Positions 52,266-61,669 of a stretch of 64,000 bases of DNA are shown piece after piece. Where the stretch lies: NCBI RefSeq assembly GCF_014205845.1, contig NZ_JACHCR010000011.1:62001-126000 (forward strand), in the 5' to 3' direction. Both the position numbers and the translations under genes were made by a program. Source of the DNA: Mucilaginibacter cryoferens. GTDB lineage: Bacteria; Bacteroidota; Bacteroidia; Sphingobacteriales; Sphingobacteriaceae. The stretch's first letter is position 1. Each line of letters begins with the position of its first letter. The notes under the pieces were generated by a model. The model was not told where the DNA came from, searched no databases, and worked only from the letters and a program-made list of their open reading frames with translations.

Positions 52266-53362
52266 TAAATAAAATATTTGACGGGGTTTGTATTTACTTC
52301 TGTTAAACGGACGGCAAAGATAGGGAATTTTTTTCTAATTATTTCATACAATAATTGCACCGTAAATTGTTCACTCTCAAAGTGTCCGATATCTGCTATT
52401 ACTATTTTTCCTTCGGCATCAAAAAACTCATGATACTTGTAATCGGCGGTGATAAAAATATCGGCCCCGGCGGCTATCGCGTGCTTCAATAAAAAGCCTC
52501 CCGAGCCACCGCAAACGGCCACTTTTTTAATGGGTTTGCCGGTAAATGCCGTATGCCTTATTACGTGCGTGCGCATTTTATCCTTTATATAAAACAAAAA
52601 CGATTCCTGGTTCTGAGGTACTTCCAGTTCGCCTATCATCCCAGAGCCTACCTGCTGGTGCTGGTTGGTTAGGGGTACAAGGTCATAAGCCACTTCCTCG
52701 TAAGGATGTGCCAGTATCAAAGCCATAATAATCTTGCTCTCCAGATTGGCCGGATAAATGGTTTGAATACAGATCTCATTTTCGCGGTGCCTTTTCCCAG
52801 GCTCACCTACGTGGGGCATGGTAAACTCATTTCCTTTAAAGGTGCCAACGCCTTCGGCATTAAAACTCACCTCATTATAGTTGCCAATATTACCCGCACC
52901 TGCTGCAAATAAAGCATTACGTACTTCATCTGCATAGCCATTAGGTACAAAGGTGATGAGTTTTTTAAGCAGGTTATGCTTGGGGGCTAATATGCGGCAG
53001 TTTTTAAGGCCCAGGGTATCGCAAATGCGGGTGTTTACGCCTTGCATTACGTTATCCAGGTTGGTATGGATGGCGTACAGTGCTATTCCCTTGCGGATAG
53101 CTTTCTCAACCACGCGCTCTACATAAGTTTTGCCGTTAAATTTCTTCAAGCCTCTAAAAACTATCGGATGGTGCGATATGATCACCTGGCAACCGGTGGC
53201 AATGGCTTCGTCAACCACGGCTTCGGTACAATCTAAAGAAAGTAAAGCCTGCGTTATTTCCTGATCGGGGTTACCTACAATAAGGCCCGCGTTATCATAA
53301 TCTTCCTGGTAAACCAATGGTGCCAGGCTTTCGAGGTAAGCGGTAAGGGCTGATAATTTCAT
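52265..53362 (-). CDS. Nif3-like dinuclear metal-centre protein
   Basis: 365 residues from ATG 53362. The ATG at 53368 is 2 residues longer but overlaps a TATATTTG box. Metal ligand motifs: ISHHPIVFRGL (about 64), HTNLDN and IADIGHFESEQ. A PII-like insert domain lies in the middle (FVPNGYADEVRNALFAAGAG, by landmark), as usual for the long form. Forms a hexamer; likely a GTP cyclohydrolase 1 type 2-like hydrolase of unknown substrate. Zinc-ribbon partner follows. Confidence 0.92.
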   Translation of the reverse strand: MKLSALTAYLESLAPLVYQEDYDNAGLIVGNPDQEITQALLSLDCTEAVVDEAIATGCQVIISHHPIVFRGLKKFNGKTYVERVVEKAIRKGIALYAIHTNLDNVMQGVNTRICDTLGLKNCRILAPKHNLLKKLITFVPNGYADEVRNALFAAGAGNIGNYNEVSFNAEGVGTFKGNEFTMPHVGEPGKRHRENEICIQTIYPANLESKIIMALILAHPYEEVAYDLVPLTNQHQQVGSGMIGELEVPQNQESFLFYIKDKMRTHVIRHTAFTGKPIKKVAVCGGSGGFLLKHAIAAGADIFITADYKYHEFFDAEGKIVIADIGHFESEQFTVQLLYEIIRKKFPIFAVRLTEVNTNPVKYFI

Positions 53363-53365
53363 GAG

Positions 53366-53373
53366 CAAATATA
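53366..53373 (-). promoter_or_regulatory. TATATTTG box 3 nt before the nif3-like start
   Basis: The minus strand reads TATATTTGctcATG. It matches TAnnTTTG, but it is so close to the ATG that transcription would begin at or inside the start codon. Confidence 0.3.
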
Positions 53374-53396
53374 GCGATGTATGATATTGGGTAACT

Positions 53397-53759
53397 TTAT
53401 GGTGTCATCATAGCCATACGGTGACTCTCGTAAGCCCTATCTTTATTATACTTCAATACCAGCGATTTATTGTTCACCAGGTCTACAATAGTACCTATCC
53501 AGCAAAAACCGATGGTTAAAAAATAAACAATACCCATTCCTATCTGCCCAAGCACAAAGCGTTGTATACCAGCAAAACCTACAAAGCCCAGTAAGGTAAG
53601 CAGTAATATTTCCTGCGAAGCTTTTCTTTTGCTGGAGTAAACCATATAAAAATAACTTGTTTGGCTTTCGGTTAACCCCGCTGTGGCTTGTTGTAAAAAG
53701 CCCATTTCTTCGGGAGTCATATCGGTAAAATTCATGTAGTTGCCTTGCTGCATGTTCAT
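53397..53759 (-). CDS. TM2 domain-containing membrane protein
   Basis: 120 residues: an N-terminal cytosolic part, then a TM2 domain (ILLLTLLGFVGFAGIQRFVLGQIGMG, by landmark; GFCWIGTIVDLVNN) with two helices joined by a short loop. Typical TM2 length and composition. Function unknown. Monocistronic. Confidence 0.85.
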   Translation of the reverse strand: MNMQQGNYMNFTDMTPEEMGFLQQATAGLTESQTSYFYMVYSSKRKASQEILLLTLLGFVGFAGIQRFVLGQIGMGIVYFLTIGFCWIGTIVDLVNNKSLVLKYNKDRAYESHRMAMMTP

Positions 53760-53950
53760 ATTTTGCGTAGGGTTTTGTGTGTGCGGTTTTCCAAATTTAA
53801 TGTTTTTCTCATAAAAACAATAGCAGCCTTCTAAATAGTCCGACTTCCGTAAACACCATTGAAAATTAAACCCGTGAAGAATCCTCCCCTATAGGAAATT
53901 ATTGATTATAACATGGCCTGTTAGTTATGAAGAAACCGCGTTCTTTCAAA

Positions 53951-53978
53951 AATCTCCCCTTTAAAGGGTTAGAGGGCT
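53951..53978. repeat. Single CCCC(T)TTAAAGGG-type palindromic element before glnS
   Basis: AATCTCCCCTTTAAAGGGTTAGAGGGCT has the same plan as the right arms at 55752 and 25965 (palindrome plus G-rich tail ending GGGCT). It lies directly before the glnS promoter region. Confidence 0.6.
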
Positions 53979-53987
53979 TTTTTTTTC

Positions 53988-53995
53988 TACTTTTG
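53988..53995 (+). promoter_or_regulatory. TACTTTTG box 4 nt before glnS
   Basis: TACTTTTG matches TAnnTTTG and sits 4 nt before ATG 54000. No TTG at -33. Confidence 0.3.
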
Positions 53996-53999
53996 TCTT

Positions 54000-55658
54000 A
54001 TGAGCGAAGAAAGATCACTGAACTTTATAGAGGAAATTGTTGAAGAAGATATAGCTGCCGGTAAAAACGATGGCCGGGTGCTAACCCGTTTCCCGCCCGA
54101 ACCTAATGGTTACCTGCACATTGGCCATGCCAAATCCATTTGTTTAAACTTTGGCCTGGCGCAAAAATACAACGGCAAAACCAACCTTCGCTTTGATGAT
54201 ACCAACCCCGTTAAAGAAGAAGTAGAATATGTTGACAGCATTAAAGAAGATGTAAAATGGTTGGGCTTTGAGTGGGCCGAAGAGCTTTATGCTTCCGACT
54301 ATTTTGATAAGATATATGAATTTGCCGTTGCCCTTATTAAAAAAGGATTGGCTTATGTTGATGATAGCACTGCCGAAGAAATAGCGGCCCAAAAAGGCAC
54401 ACCAACAGAACCCGGTACACCAAACCAATACCGCAGCCGCTCTGTTGAAGAGAATTTGGAGCTGTTTGCCGATATGAAAGCCGGTAAATACCCCGATGGC
54501 GCTAAAGTATTGCGTGCCAAACTTGATCTGGCTGCTGCCAACATGCAGCTGCGCGACCCTTTAATGTATCGCATTAAGCATGCCCATCACCACCGTACCG
54601 GTGATGCGTGGTGTATATACCCTATGTATGATTTTGCGCATGGCCAATCGGATGCTATTGAGCAAATTACGCACTCTATATGTACTTTGGAGTTTATACC
54701 TCACCGTCCGTTGTACGATTGGTTTATTGAGCAATTAGCTATTTTCCCATCTAAACAATATGAATTTGCCCGCCTTAACCTCAACTATACCGTAATGAGC
54801 AAGCGCAAGCTGCTGCAGCTGGTGGTTGATAAATATGTTGATGGCTGGGACGACCCACGCATGCCTACCATAAGCGGTTTACGCCGTCGTGGTTATACAC
54901 CAGCCAGTATCCGTGAGTTTTGCGAACGCATAGGCGTAGCTAAACGCGAAAACATGATAGACGTTGGCTTACTGGAGTTTTGTATCCGCGAAGATCTGAA
55001 TAAAACCGCGTGGCGCCGTATGGCCGTGCTCGATCCTATTAAATGTATCCTGACCAATTACCCCGAGGGCGAAGTGGAAATTATGCATGGCGAAAACAAC
55101 CCCGAAGCAGAAGGTGGCGATGGCAGCCGCGAGTTTCCGTTTAGTCGCGAACTTTGGATAGAGCGTGAGGACTTTATGGAAGTGCCGCCTAAAAAATTCT
55201 TCCGCCTGGGTGTTGGGCTGATGGTGAGACTTAAAAATGCCTACATTATCCGTTGCGATGATTTTGTGAAAGATGCCGATGGCAACGTAACAGAGATCCA
55301 TTGCAGTTACCTGCCCGAATCAAAATCGGGTAACGATACCAGCGGTATCAACGTGAAAGGTACCATTCACTGGGTAAGCGTACCACATGCCAAAACTGCC
55401 GAAGTACGTCTTTACGATCGTCTTTTCCAGGTAGAGAACCCGCAAAGCGAAGAGGGCGACTTTAAAGACTATATTAACCCAAACAGCCTGCACATAATAA
55501 CCACCGCCTACATAGAACCCGATCTGGCCAACGCCATACCCGGTACCCCGGTGCAGTTTATGCGTAAAGGTTATTTCACGCTCGATAAGTATTCAACTAC
55601 CGATAAACTGGTATTTAACAGAACAGTTACGTTAAAGGACGGCTGGGTGAAAAAATAG
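54000..55658 (+). CDS. glnS: Glutaminyl-tRNA synthetase
   Basis: 552 residues, the length of the bacterial enzyme. Class I signatures [15 protein letters not shown] (HIGH at about 39) and VMSKRKL (KMSKS variant, about 266), with the acceptor-binding stretch [10 protein letters not shown] and the C-terminal anticodon barrel ([17 protein letters not shown] end). Charges tRNA-Gln directly, so this organism need not use the GatCAB transamidation route for Gln. Monocistronic; a terminator follows at 55704. Confidence 0.96.
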   Translation: MSEERSLNFIEEIVEEDIAAGKNDGRVLTRFPPEPNGYLHIGHAKSICLNFGLAQKYNGKTNLRFDDTNPVKEEVEYVDSIKEDVKWLGFEWAEELYASDYFDKIYEFAVALIKKGLAYVDDSTAEEIAAQKGTPTEPGTPNQYRSRSVEENLELFADMKAGKYPDGAKVLRAKLDLAAANMQLRDPLMYRIKHAHHHRTGDAWCIYPMYDFAHGQSDAIEQITHSICTLEFIPHRPLYDWFIEQLAIFPSKQYEFARLNLNYTVMSKRKLLQLVVDKYVDGWDDPRMPTISGLRRRGYTPASIREFCERIGVAKRENMIDVGLLEFCIREDLNKTAWRRMAVLDPIKCILTNYPEGEVEIMHGENNPEAEGGDGSREFPFSRELWIEREDFMEVPPKKFFRLGVGLMVRLKNAYIIRCDDFVKDADGNVTEIHCSYLPESKSGNDTSGINVKGTIHWVSVPHAKTAEVRLYDRLFQVENPQSEEGDFKDYINPNSLHIITTAYIEPDLANAIPGTPVQFMRKGYFTLDKYSTTDKLVFNRTVTLKDGWVKK

Positions 55659-55661
55659 CCA

Positions 55662-55779
55662 AGCCCCCCGGCCCCCTAAAGGGGGAGCTAAAAAGAATAT
55701 ACGCGCCTGGCACAACGTGCCGGGCGTTTTTGTGCGCCATGCAAATCAAAAAGTTCCCCCTTCAGGGGGTTAGGGGGCT
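55662..55779. repeat. Inverted pair of CCCCC-type palindromic elements around the glnS terminator
   Basis: Left arm 55662-55689 (AGCCCCCCGGCCCCCTAAAG then GGGGAGCT) and right arm 55752-55779 (AGTTCCCCCTTCAGGGGG then TTAGGGGGCT) are inverted copies. The glnS terminator lies between them. Same architecture as 25859-25997. Confidence 0.85.
55704..55731 (+). terminator. Rho-independent terminator after glnS
   Basis: CGCCTGGCAC-aac-GTGCCGGGCG stem of 10 bp (one T-G pair) followed by TTTTTG. Confidence 0.8.
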
Positions 55780-55782
55780 GCG

Positions 55783-56610
55783 CTAATATTTCCTGTACAC
55801 ATTATATAACACATTCAAGTCCAGCTGACCCATTGCAGGGCTGTCTTCTATCTGCACAAAGTGGCGCTTAAAAGCTACTATGGCAGCAGGTAAATTACTG
55901 GTATCGTAACCTATAAGGCGCAGGGCGGTGGCGTAATCAAAGTTATCTGGCGGCAGCTCCAGCAGTTCATCGCTCCAGTAGCCAAAACCTCTTTTCGCCA
56001 ATAATTTCCACGGGAATAAGGGTCCCGGGTCTGGCTTGCGGCCTGGCGCAATATCCTGATGACCAATAAAATTGGCTGTAGGTATATTATAGGCTTTTTT
56101 AAGCTGCGCTAATAATGCCAGCAGGCTTTTTACCTGTACATCATTAAAGGGCTCGTGCCCGTTGTTGTCAATCTCTATACCTATCGAGCAACTGTTCATA
56201 TCGGTAACACTACCCCATCGGCTGATGCCTGCCTGCCAGGCGCGCAAATAATCGTTAAGCATGTGGTACACCTTGCCGTCTTTACCTACCACATAATGCG
56301 CGCTTACCTGGGGTTTTACGAGCGTAAATGTTTTAAGCGTTTGTTTGGCCGAATCCTGTGCGGTAAAGTGAATAATTACATAATTGGGCTTGCGGGCATT
56401 AAAATTAACGGTACCTATAAATTCGCTGGGGATAGCTGTACCCGCGCTATCTACCAATGTTGCTGGTTGCTCACGCGCTATCACCTCCAGTACCGAATCT
56501 GTTTGATGCTTATACACTTTATTGGTTAAAGCATAAGGCCCTTTTGGCGAACAGGAACTGAAGGCAGTTAGTACAAAAAGTGCAAGTACAGTATAAACGG
56601 TAGTTTTCAT
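55783..56610 (-). CDS. N-acetylmuramoyl-L-alanine amidase, lipoprotein (AmiD-like)
   Basis: 275 residues. Lipoprotein signal ending AFSSCS, then an Amidase_2 (PGRP-like) domain: VIIHFTAQD (zinc His), GKVYHMLND, GIEIDNNG and IGHQDIAPGRKPDPG (zinc His and Asp). The loop normally written AWHAG reads AWQAG here, a non-ligand change. Cuts the amide bond between MurNAc and the peptide in peptidoglycan, likely in recycling or remodelling, from a membrane anchor. Confidence 0.92.
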   Translation of the reverse strand: MKTTVYTVLALFVLTAFSSCSPKGPYALTNKVYKHQTDSVLEVIAREQPATLVDSAGTAIPSEFIGTVNFNARKPNYVIIHFTAQDSAKQTLKTFTLVKPQVSAHYVVGKDGKVYHMLNDYLRAWQAGISRWGSVTDMNSCSIGIEIDNNGHEPFNDVQVKSLLALLAQLKKAYNIPTANFIGHQDIAPGRKPDPGPLFPWKLLAKRGFGYWSDELLELPPDNFDYATALRLIGYDTSNLPAAIVAFKRHFVQIEDSPAMGQLDLNVLYNVYRKY

Positions 56611-56718
56611 AGGCGGCGATGCTTCATGCTAAAGTAAGCAAATAACCATTAAGGCCGAAAGTTGTTCGCCGTACCTGGCTTTACCTTATATAAATTGTTC
56701 CCGGCTTGCCCGTACCTT

Positions 56719-57783
56719 TTATTTAAAAGCAGGTATAATATACCGTGTTAAAATATCAAAAGCCTGCTTTGCCTTACGGTTATTGTAGTTTCCCTGGGTA
56801 AATACTACAACCAGATCCATTTTTTTAATGACCATGATATACTGACCTCCATTGCCCGATGCAAAAAGTACATCTTCTGCATAGTTTTTGGTTTTTACCT
56901 GCTCGTTATACCAATAGTAGCCATAATACGCCGGCTGCGGTATAGCTGTTTTGCTCCTGCTTATTTTAGTGAACGAAAAGCCGGGAATTGGGATGGTGGC
57001 CGCTGTTGATTGCTTAAGCCATTTTTCAGAAACTATACGTTTACCGTGCCATAGTCCATTACTTTTAACCATCAGTCCAATTTTCAACATATCCCCTGGC
57101 AATACAAAAAACGACCCTGGCGTAGCGGCATGGCCGGCAGGGTCAACCGTCCAACGATAGTTGGTGATGCCCAATGGTTCAAATAGATATTGTTTGGCAA
57201 ATTCCATTACCGACATATGGGCGGCATTGCTGATAATTCCGCTGATGATCATCGGGTTACATGATGTATAATTCCAAACAGTACCGGGATCATTCTTTAT
57301 CGGCAGATCTAAAGAAAACTTAACCCAATCTTTGGTTTTCTCCATATCACTCTCGCAATCCTTCCCATCGTCAATCCACTCGTCGCAATCAAAACCAGAG
57401 CGCATTTCCAGCAGGTTTTTTATAGTGATGAGCTTTTTACGCTCATCATCGTTATTGAAGGACTTATATTCGGGGAAAAAACTGTAAACCTTTTCATCAA
57501 CACTCCTGATAAGCCCTTTATCTATAGCGATGCCCAATAGCAAACTGGTGATGGATTTAAAAGACGAACGGGAATCGTGCAAAGAATCGGCAGTAAAGCC
57601 GTTAAAATAATGTTCATAAACCGTTTTGCCACCTTTGGATATCAGCACGCTATTCACGTTGGTATACTCCTGCTTTTCAATGGCGCGGGTTATAGAATCT
57701 AACGGCGCAATGCTTTGTGCATAAGCGTAATTGGCAATAAAAGCAAAGAAAGCAAGCGCTAAGTATTTTGTAGTTGATGGCAT
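56719..57783 (-). CDS. Exported serine hydrolase of the beta-lactamase/class C fold
   Basis: 354 residues with signal peptide (YLALAFFAFIANYAYAQ). The Ser-x-x-Lys motif is SSFK (about 70-73) and the Tyr-x-Ser/Asn motif is YTSCN (about 163). AAHMSVMEFAKQYLFEPLGI and YGYYWYNEQ fit class C-like esterases and peptidases. Substrate unknown: could be an esterase, a D-amino peptidase or, less likely, a beta-lactamase. Monocistronic. Confidence 0.88.
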   Translation of the reverse strand: MPSTTKYLALAFFAFIANYAYAQSIAPLDSITRAIEKQEYTNVNSVLISKGGKTVYEHYFNGFTADSLHDSRSSFKSITSLLLGIAIDKGLIRSVDEKVYSFFPEYKSFNNDDERKKLITIKNLLEMRSGFDCDEWIDDGKDCESDMEKTKDWVKFSLDLPIKNDPGTVWNYTSCNPMIISGIISNAAHMSVMEFAKQYLFEPLGITNYRWTVDPAGHAATPGSFFVLPGDMLKIGLMVKSNGLWHGKRIVSEKWLKQSTAATIPIPGFSFTKISRSKTAIPQPAYYGYYWYNEQVKTKNYAEDVLFASGNGGQYIMVIKKMDLVVVFTQGNYNNRKAKQAFDILTRYIIPAFK

Positions 57784-57852
57784 ATTTTAAGTGTGGCTAT
57801 CCGTTGAATAAGACACCGATAAAAACACTTAAGTTGCAGGAATCCCCGTTTA

Positions 57853-58908
57853 TTACGATACTACACTCAGCAGCATACAGCTATGCTGGCCAATTTTATG
57901 GGTATTATAAATGAGGATATTTTTAAGACCGATGGCTGTACCTGCTTTTTTGAGCATATGATGCGGAAGCTCCAAAGCTCCGCCAATAAAATTACAAGCC
58001 AACCAAAGCGCAAATGAAGAGGCCGTTGGATATTCGCCACATAAGTGCTTAAAGCGGGCAATTGTGGTGTAACTGCCTTGTAGGGCCTCGCAGTTTTTAT
58101 AGAAATGGGTTGAACGCCTGTCGCCATTTTCGCCGCTTAACAGCAGGTCGATTTTCTCTCCTTCGGGAAGATTATTTTGAAGGAAGGTTTTGATGCGATT
58201 TTCAACAACCTCGGCATCTGTACTGTGGATAGTGGTGATAGCTTTTAGTTGCGCCAACGCGCCTTGTTTATCGCCGCTTACTATAAACATAGCGGCCCCC
58301 TCACCAGATAAACTGCCATCGGTGGCAGAGCTGTACAGATTGTTGTTGGAGCAATCTTCTTTTTTAAACCAGCCGGCAAGGGTGTCAAGCGTGTAATTAT
58401 TAAGTGAGATCTCGTCAACACCTCCTAATAAATAAGTATTTTGAGGGCTTTCGTTAACCAGCATGGCCACATCAATAACCGCGTTTTCAAAAGCCAGGCC
58501 GCGGTGAACATGGGTGATGTTATAGTTTTTATTATTGCTGATAAGCGCTATCTGCGATGATATGGTATTGGGAGTACCCTGCACAAAACTGCCCGGCGTA
58601 AGCATATCTTCGTTATACTCGATGATCTGGTTCAGAAATTTACTATTCTCTTCCATGCCGCTTACCTGGGTGCCAATAATAATACCATCGGGCTGTGGGG
58701 CACCCGCAAGCAGGGGCAGGGCCGCGCCCGAACCTATGCGGGTACTTTTACTCATGCGGCGTAAAGCATTGCCCTTAAACTGTGGATAAGCCGGTTCTAC
58801 GGCATATAGCTTATTATCAACCGAAGGCCGCAGCTGTTCAATATCAATATTATCGCCAAAAGTTTGCTGGGGCGAGATACAGGTAGTTTTATGGATATAA
58901 AAACTCAT
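57853..58908 (-). CDS. Beta-ketoacyl synthase-like protein lacking the active cysteine (chain-length-factor-like)
   Basis: 351 residues from ATG 58908 (an upstream ATG at 58941 lies within the previous KS gene and adds no family sequence). It follows the thiolase/KS fold, with GTQVSGMEENSKFLNQIIEYN and the region ITHVHRGLAFENAVIDVAML (near 130-148) where a working KS has its nucleophile, but no cysteine is there. The C-terminal ACNFIGGALELPHHM is KS-like. The KS gene ends 2 nt upstream, so this pair may form a KS/CLF heterodimer as known for aryl-polyene ApeO-ApeC. Last gene of the visible operon. Confidence 0.75.
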   Translation of the reverse strand: MSFYIHKTTCISPQQTFGDNIDIEQLRPSVDNKLYAVEPAYPQFKGNALRRMSKSTRIGSGAALPLLAGAPQPDGIIIGTQVSGMEENSKFLNQIIEYNEDMLTPGSFVQGTPNTISSQIALISNNKNYNITHVHRGLAFENAVIDVAMLVNESPQNTYLLGGVDEISLNNYTLDTLAGWFKKEDCSNNNLYSSATDGSLSGEGAAMFIVSGDKQGALAQLKAITTIHSTDAEVVENRIKTFLQNNLPEGEKIDLLLSGENGDRRSTHFYKNCEALQGSYTTIARFKHLCGEYPTASSFALWLACNFIGGALELPHHMLKKAGTAIGLKNILIYNTHKIGQHSCMLLSVVS

Positions 58909-58910
58909 CA

Positions 58911-60101
58911 CTAAGCTTTTGAAAAAATTAAAGATGTACAATTACCGCCAAAACCAAACGAGTTAGACATCACGTGTTTTATAGCTGATGCCTTATAAGT
59001 AATAACCGGCTCAAGGCCTGTATCGGCTATAGGCTGCCCGAAATTTAAATTAGGATACAACTCCTGTTTATCTATATTTAAGATGCTGTACACCGCCTCA
59101 ATAGCACTGGCTGCCCCCAGGGTATGCCCGGTAAAGCCTTTGGTTGATGCAAAATTGGGTAATGTACCAAACAAGCTGAGCATAGCCCTGCTTTCTACCT
59201 CGTCGTTATTTTCGGTACCGGTGCCGTGGGCATTTATAAAATCGATATCCGCGGGATTTAGTTTAGCGTTGCTCAAAGCATTTTTCATGGCCAGGTAGGG
59301 GCCATCGCCTTCGGGCGATAATGATGATGGGTGGTAAGCATCATTCGCATTGCCATAACCGCTTAAGCAAGCATACATCTTTTTACCTTTAACGTCGGCC
59401 TCTTTCTCCAATACCAGGAAGGCTGCGCCCTCGCCCAAATTAAGTCCCTTTCTGTTTTGATCGAAAGGCGCACAGGCTTCGTCAGAGAGGATGCGCAATG
59501 CATTGAAACCGTTAACCGTGAATTTTGCAAGGCTATCGGCACCGCCAACAATTACCCGGTTGGCCAAACCGTTTTTGATGAGCCTGCAACCATACATTAT
59601 AGCATTGGCAGATGATGAGCAGGCTGTATTCATGGTGTTAACCACGCCTGTAATATGGTAACGCTTTTGCAGATACAGGTTTACCGATGCATAATCAAAA
59701 GACTTTACGTATTCTATATTCTCGGTATCACCATGCGTATTGGCATAAAGCTCGTCGGTAAGGCACATGCCGCCAACCGTTGTTGCGCCAATAAGAGCGG
59801 TATCGCCGGCTGTTAGCTGCTCATCGGTCAATTGCGCGTCGCCTATTGCCTCTTTAAAAGCGTGCAGGGCCAGTAAGGTTGTGCGGGTTATTCCAGATTC
59901 TGTTACACCAAGCCTGGTTTTAAGTTCTTCGGTACCAATTAAAACTTCGCCAAAGGGTAATAAGCCAGCATATCGCGATGGAAAATTACCGCCACCTTTG
60001 ATGATACCGGTTTTGCCGGTTACCAATGCAGCATGATTTTCAGCTACCGACAGGCCGATAGCACTAATAACTCCCATTCCGGTTACTACAATCCTGTCCA
60101 A
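58911..60101 (-). CDS. Beta-ketoacyl-ACP synthase (FabF-type KS of pigment cluster)
   Basis: 396 residues with the complete KS triad: nucleophile Cys in NTACSSSANAI (about 163), His in HGTGTENNDE (about 292) and His in FTGHTLGAASAIE (about 326). Chain extension on the ACP encoded directly upstream (13-nt gap) is expected. It resembles FabF, but gene order ties it to the specialised pathway. The start MDRIVVTGMGVISAIGLS is standard. Confidence 0.9.
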   Translation of the reverse strand: MDRIVVTGMGVISAIGLSVAENHAALVTGKTGIIKGGGNFPSRYAGLLPFGEVLIGTEELKTRLGVTESGITRTTLLALHAFKEAIGDAQLTDEQLTAGDTALIGATTVGGMCLTDELYANTHGDTENIEYVKSFDYASVNLYLQKRYHITGVVNTMNTACSSSANAIMYGCRLIKNGLANRVIVGGADSLAKFTVNGFNALRILSDEACAPFDQNRKGLNLGEGAAFLVLEKEADVKGKKMYACLSGYGNANDAYHPSSLSPEGDGPYLAMKNALSNAKLNPADIDFINAHGTGTENNDEVESRAMLSLFGTLPNFASTKGFTGHTLGAASAIEAVYSILNIDKQELYPNLNFGQPIADTGLEPVITYKASAIKHVMSNSFGFGGNCTSLIFSKA

Positions 60102-60114
60102 TTTTTATCGGCGT

Positions 60115-60378
60115 TTATTTTTGTGCGTGTTGTTGTATATAAGCTGCCATCGTATTAATATCAATCAATACTTTACGGCCCTCTTTAGGGTCTTGTATGT
60201 TGATGCCGTACTCGCGCTTAAGCAGTACAATAAGCTCTAATGAATCGATGGAATCAAGGCCCAGGCCATCGCCAAATAACGGCTCATCGTCTTTAATATC
60301 GGCCGGTGTAAGATCGGTTAAATTCAGAAACTGAATGATCTGAACTTTTAACTTCTCCTTTAAATCTGTAATTTCCAT
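60115..60378 (-). CDS. Acyl carrier protein of the pigment cluster
   Basis: 87 residues. DGLGLDSIDSLELIVLL contains the phosphopantetheine-attachment serine in the DSID motif (about 41-44). Longer and with different surface sequence than a housekeeping AcpP (about 77-78 residues). Carries the growing polyene or fatty chain for the KS pair. Follows the ABC permease gene by 7 nt. Confidence 0.9.
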   Translation of the reverse strand: MEITDLKEKLKVQIIQFLNLTDLTPADIKDDEPLFGDGLGLDSIDSLELIVLLKREYGINIQDPKEGRKVLIDINTMAAYIQQHAQK

Positions 60379-60385
60379 CTTGTAT

Positions 60386-61669
60386 TTATATTAATTTTTT
60401 TCTTTTTAAACCGATGAACGTTAAACCCTGAAACGCAAAGGTTATCCCAATTAATGGTAAAATACTAATTACCACATCCTTTAAACCCGCGCCCTCTAAA
60501 AATAAGCCATAATATGCCTGAATGCACCAATGCAACGGCGATAATGTGCTTATTGTTTTAAGCGCCCCGGGCATGGCAAAAACAGGTACCATAAGGCCAC
60601 CTATTGCAGACAATATTACTATGGATACTGCGCCAAAACCGTTGGCCTGCTCCTGTGTATGCGCAAATACGCCTACGCAAATGGCGTAGCTTACAGCACA
60701 ATAACCAACCGCTACCGTTATTAAAATTAACCCGAAAATATTAGAAGGCAAATTTAATGCAGGCAAGTTAATAAATGGGAAAAACCACAGCCCAAGCGAA
60801 AATATCACCAGCGCCTGGAAAAGTGTAACGCATAAATAAGTAATTTGCTTTGATAACAGGCCAACCGCAAAATTAGTAGGCAATGTTTTTAAACGGATAA
60901 AGCTACCACTCACCTTTTCTCTTACCACACTGCCACTTAGCGACATGATGATGAAGAACATGGCAAAAATAGTCCAGGCAGGTACATTGTGCTGGGTTGC
61001 ATTTGGCGCCTTAATGCTGCCGTCTTTTGATACCGGTACCTGGTTTATTTGCGCTTTGCCATTCAGCATTTCGTTTTCCAGCTGCTGTGGCATTTCTTTT
61101 TCGTTTATGGCATAGTAAAGCGTGCGTAAAGTTTCGCGGCTCTCCACAATTTGTAATGCGCTTGTTAACGCTCCGTTTACCGAAAAGCGGATAGACTCGG
61201 GGATAGACGGATTGTAATACAAGGTTAGCGGCGTAGCGCCGGTAAGTTTTTCTTCCTTTGCCGAGTCGGCCTGTAAGCCAAAGCTTTTTAACGCTTTGTT
61301 TGAAGAGGCTTTTGCCTTTGTTTCTATTTTAGAAGTAAAATCCGGCGGGATGGTGATAGCCAGCATAGCATCATTGGTGTGCATGCCATCGGCAATCTGC
61401 TGCGCGTTTTGCGATCCATCTACCTGCACCACCTTAAACATGCCTATTTTATTAATGGTAGTAACCAATTGCTTGCTTAGCTTACCCGTATCTTTATTGC
61501 AAACAACTACCGTAAGCTTGTTTTTATTCATCAGCTGGAAAGTGCTGTTTTGGATAAGTGTTACCACAATAACCAAAATAACAGGCATAATAAACATGAG
61601 CGAAATGCCCACCCTATCGCGCAGCAGAATACGTACATCTTTTACTATGGAGGCCCAGAGCTTAAACAT
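60386..61669 (-). CDS. ABC-2 type transporter permease
   Basis: 427 residues. One N-terminal helix, a large periplasmic domain (about 45-235) and five or six helices in the C-terminal half (FAMFFIIMSLSGSVVREKVSGSF, by landmark; VGYCAVSYAICVGVF; LSAIGGLMVPVFAM; LPLIGITFAFQGLTFIGL). Membrane partner of the ATPase upstream; their genes overlap as TAATG (1 bp shared). Probably exports the pigment or its precursor. Confidence 0.9.
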   Translation of the reverse strand: MFKLWASIVKDVRILLRDRVGISLMFIMPVILVIVVTLIQNSTFQLMNKNKLTVVVCNKDTGKLSKQLVTTINKIGMFKVVQVDGSQNAQQIADGMHTNDAMLAITIPPDFTSKIETKAKASSNKALKSFGLQADSAKEEKLTGATPLTLYYNPSIPESIRFSVNGALTSALQIVESRETLRTLYYAINEKEMPQQLENEMLNGKAQINQVPVSKDGSIKAPNATQHNVPAWTIFAMFFIIMSLSGSVVREKVSGSFIRLKTLPTNFAVGLLSKQITYLCVTLFQALVIFSLGLWFFPFINLPALNLPSNIFGLILITVAVGYCAVSYAICVGVFAHTQEQANGFGAVSIVILSAIGGLMVPVFAMPGALKTISTLSPLHWCIQAYYGLFLEGAGLKDVVISILPLIGITFAFQGLTFIGLKRKKLI

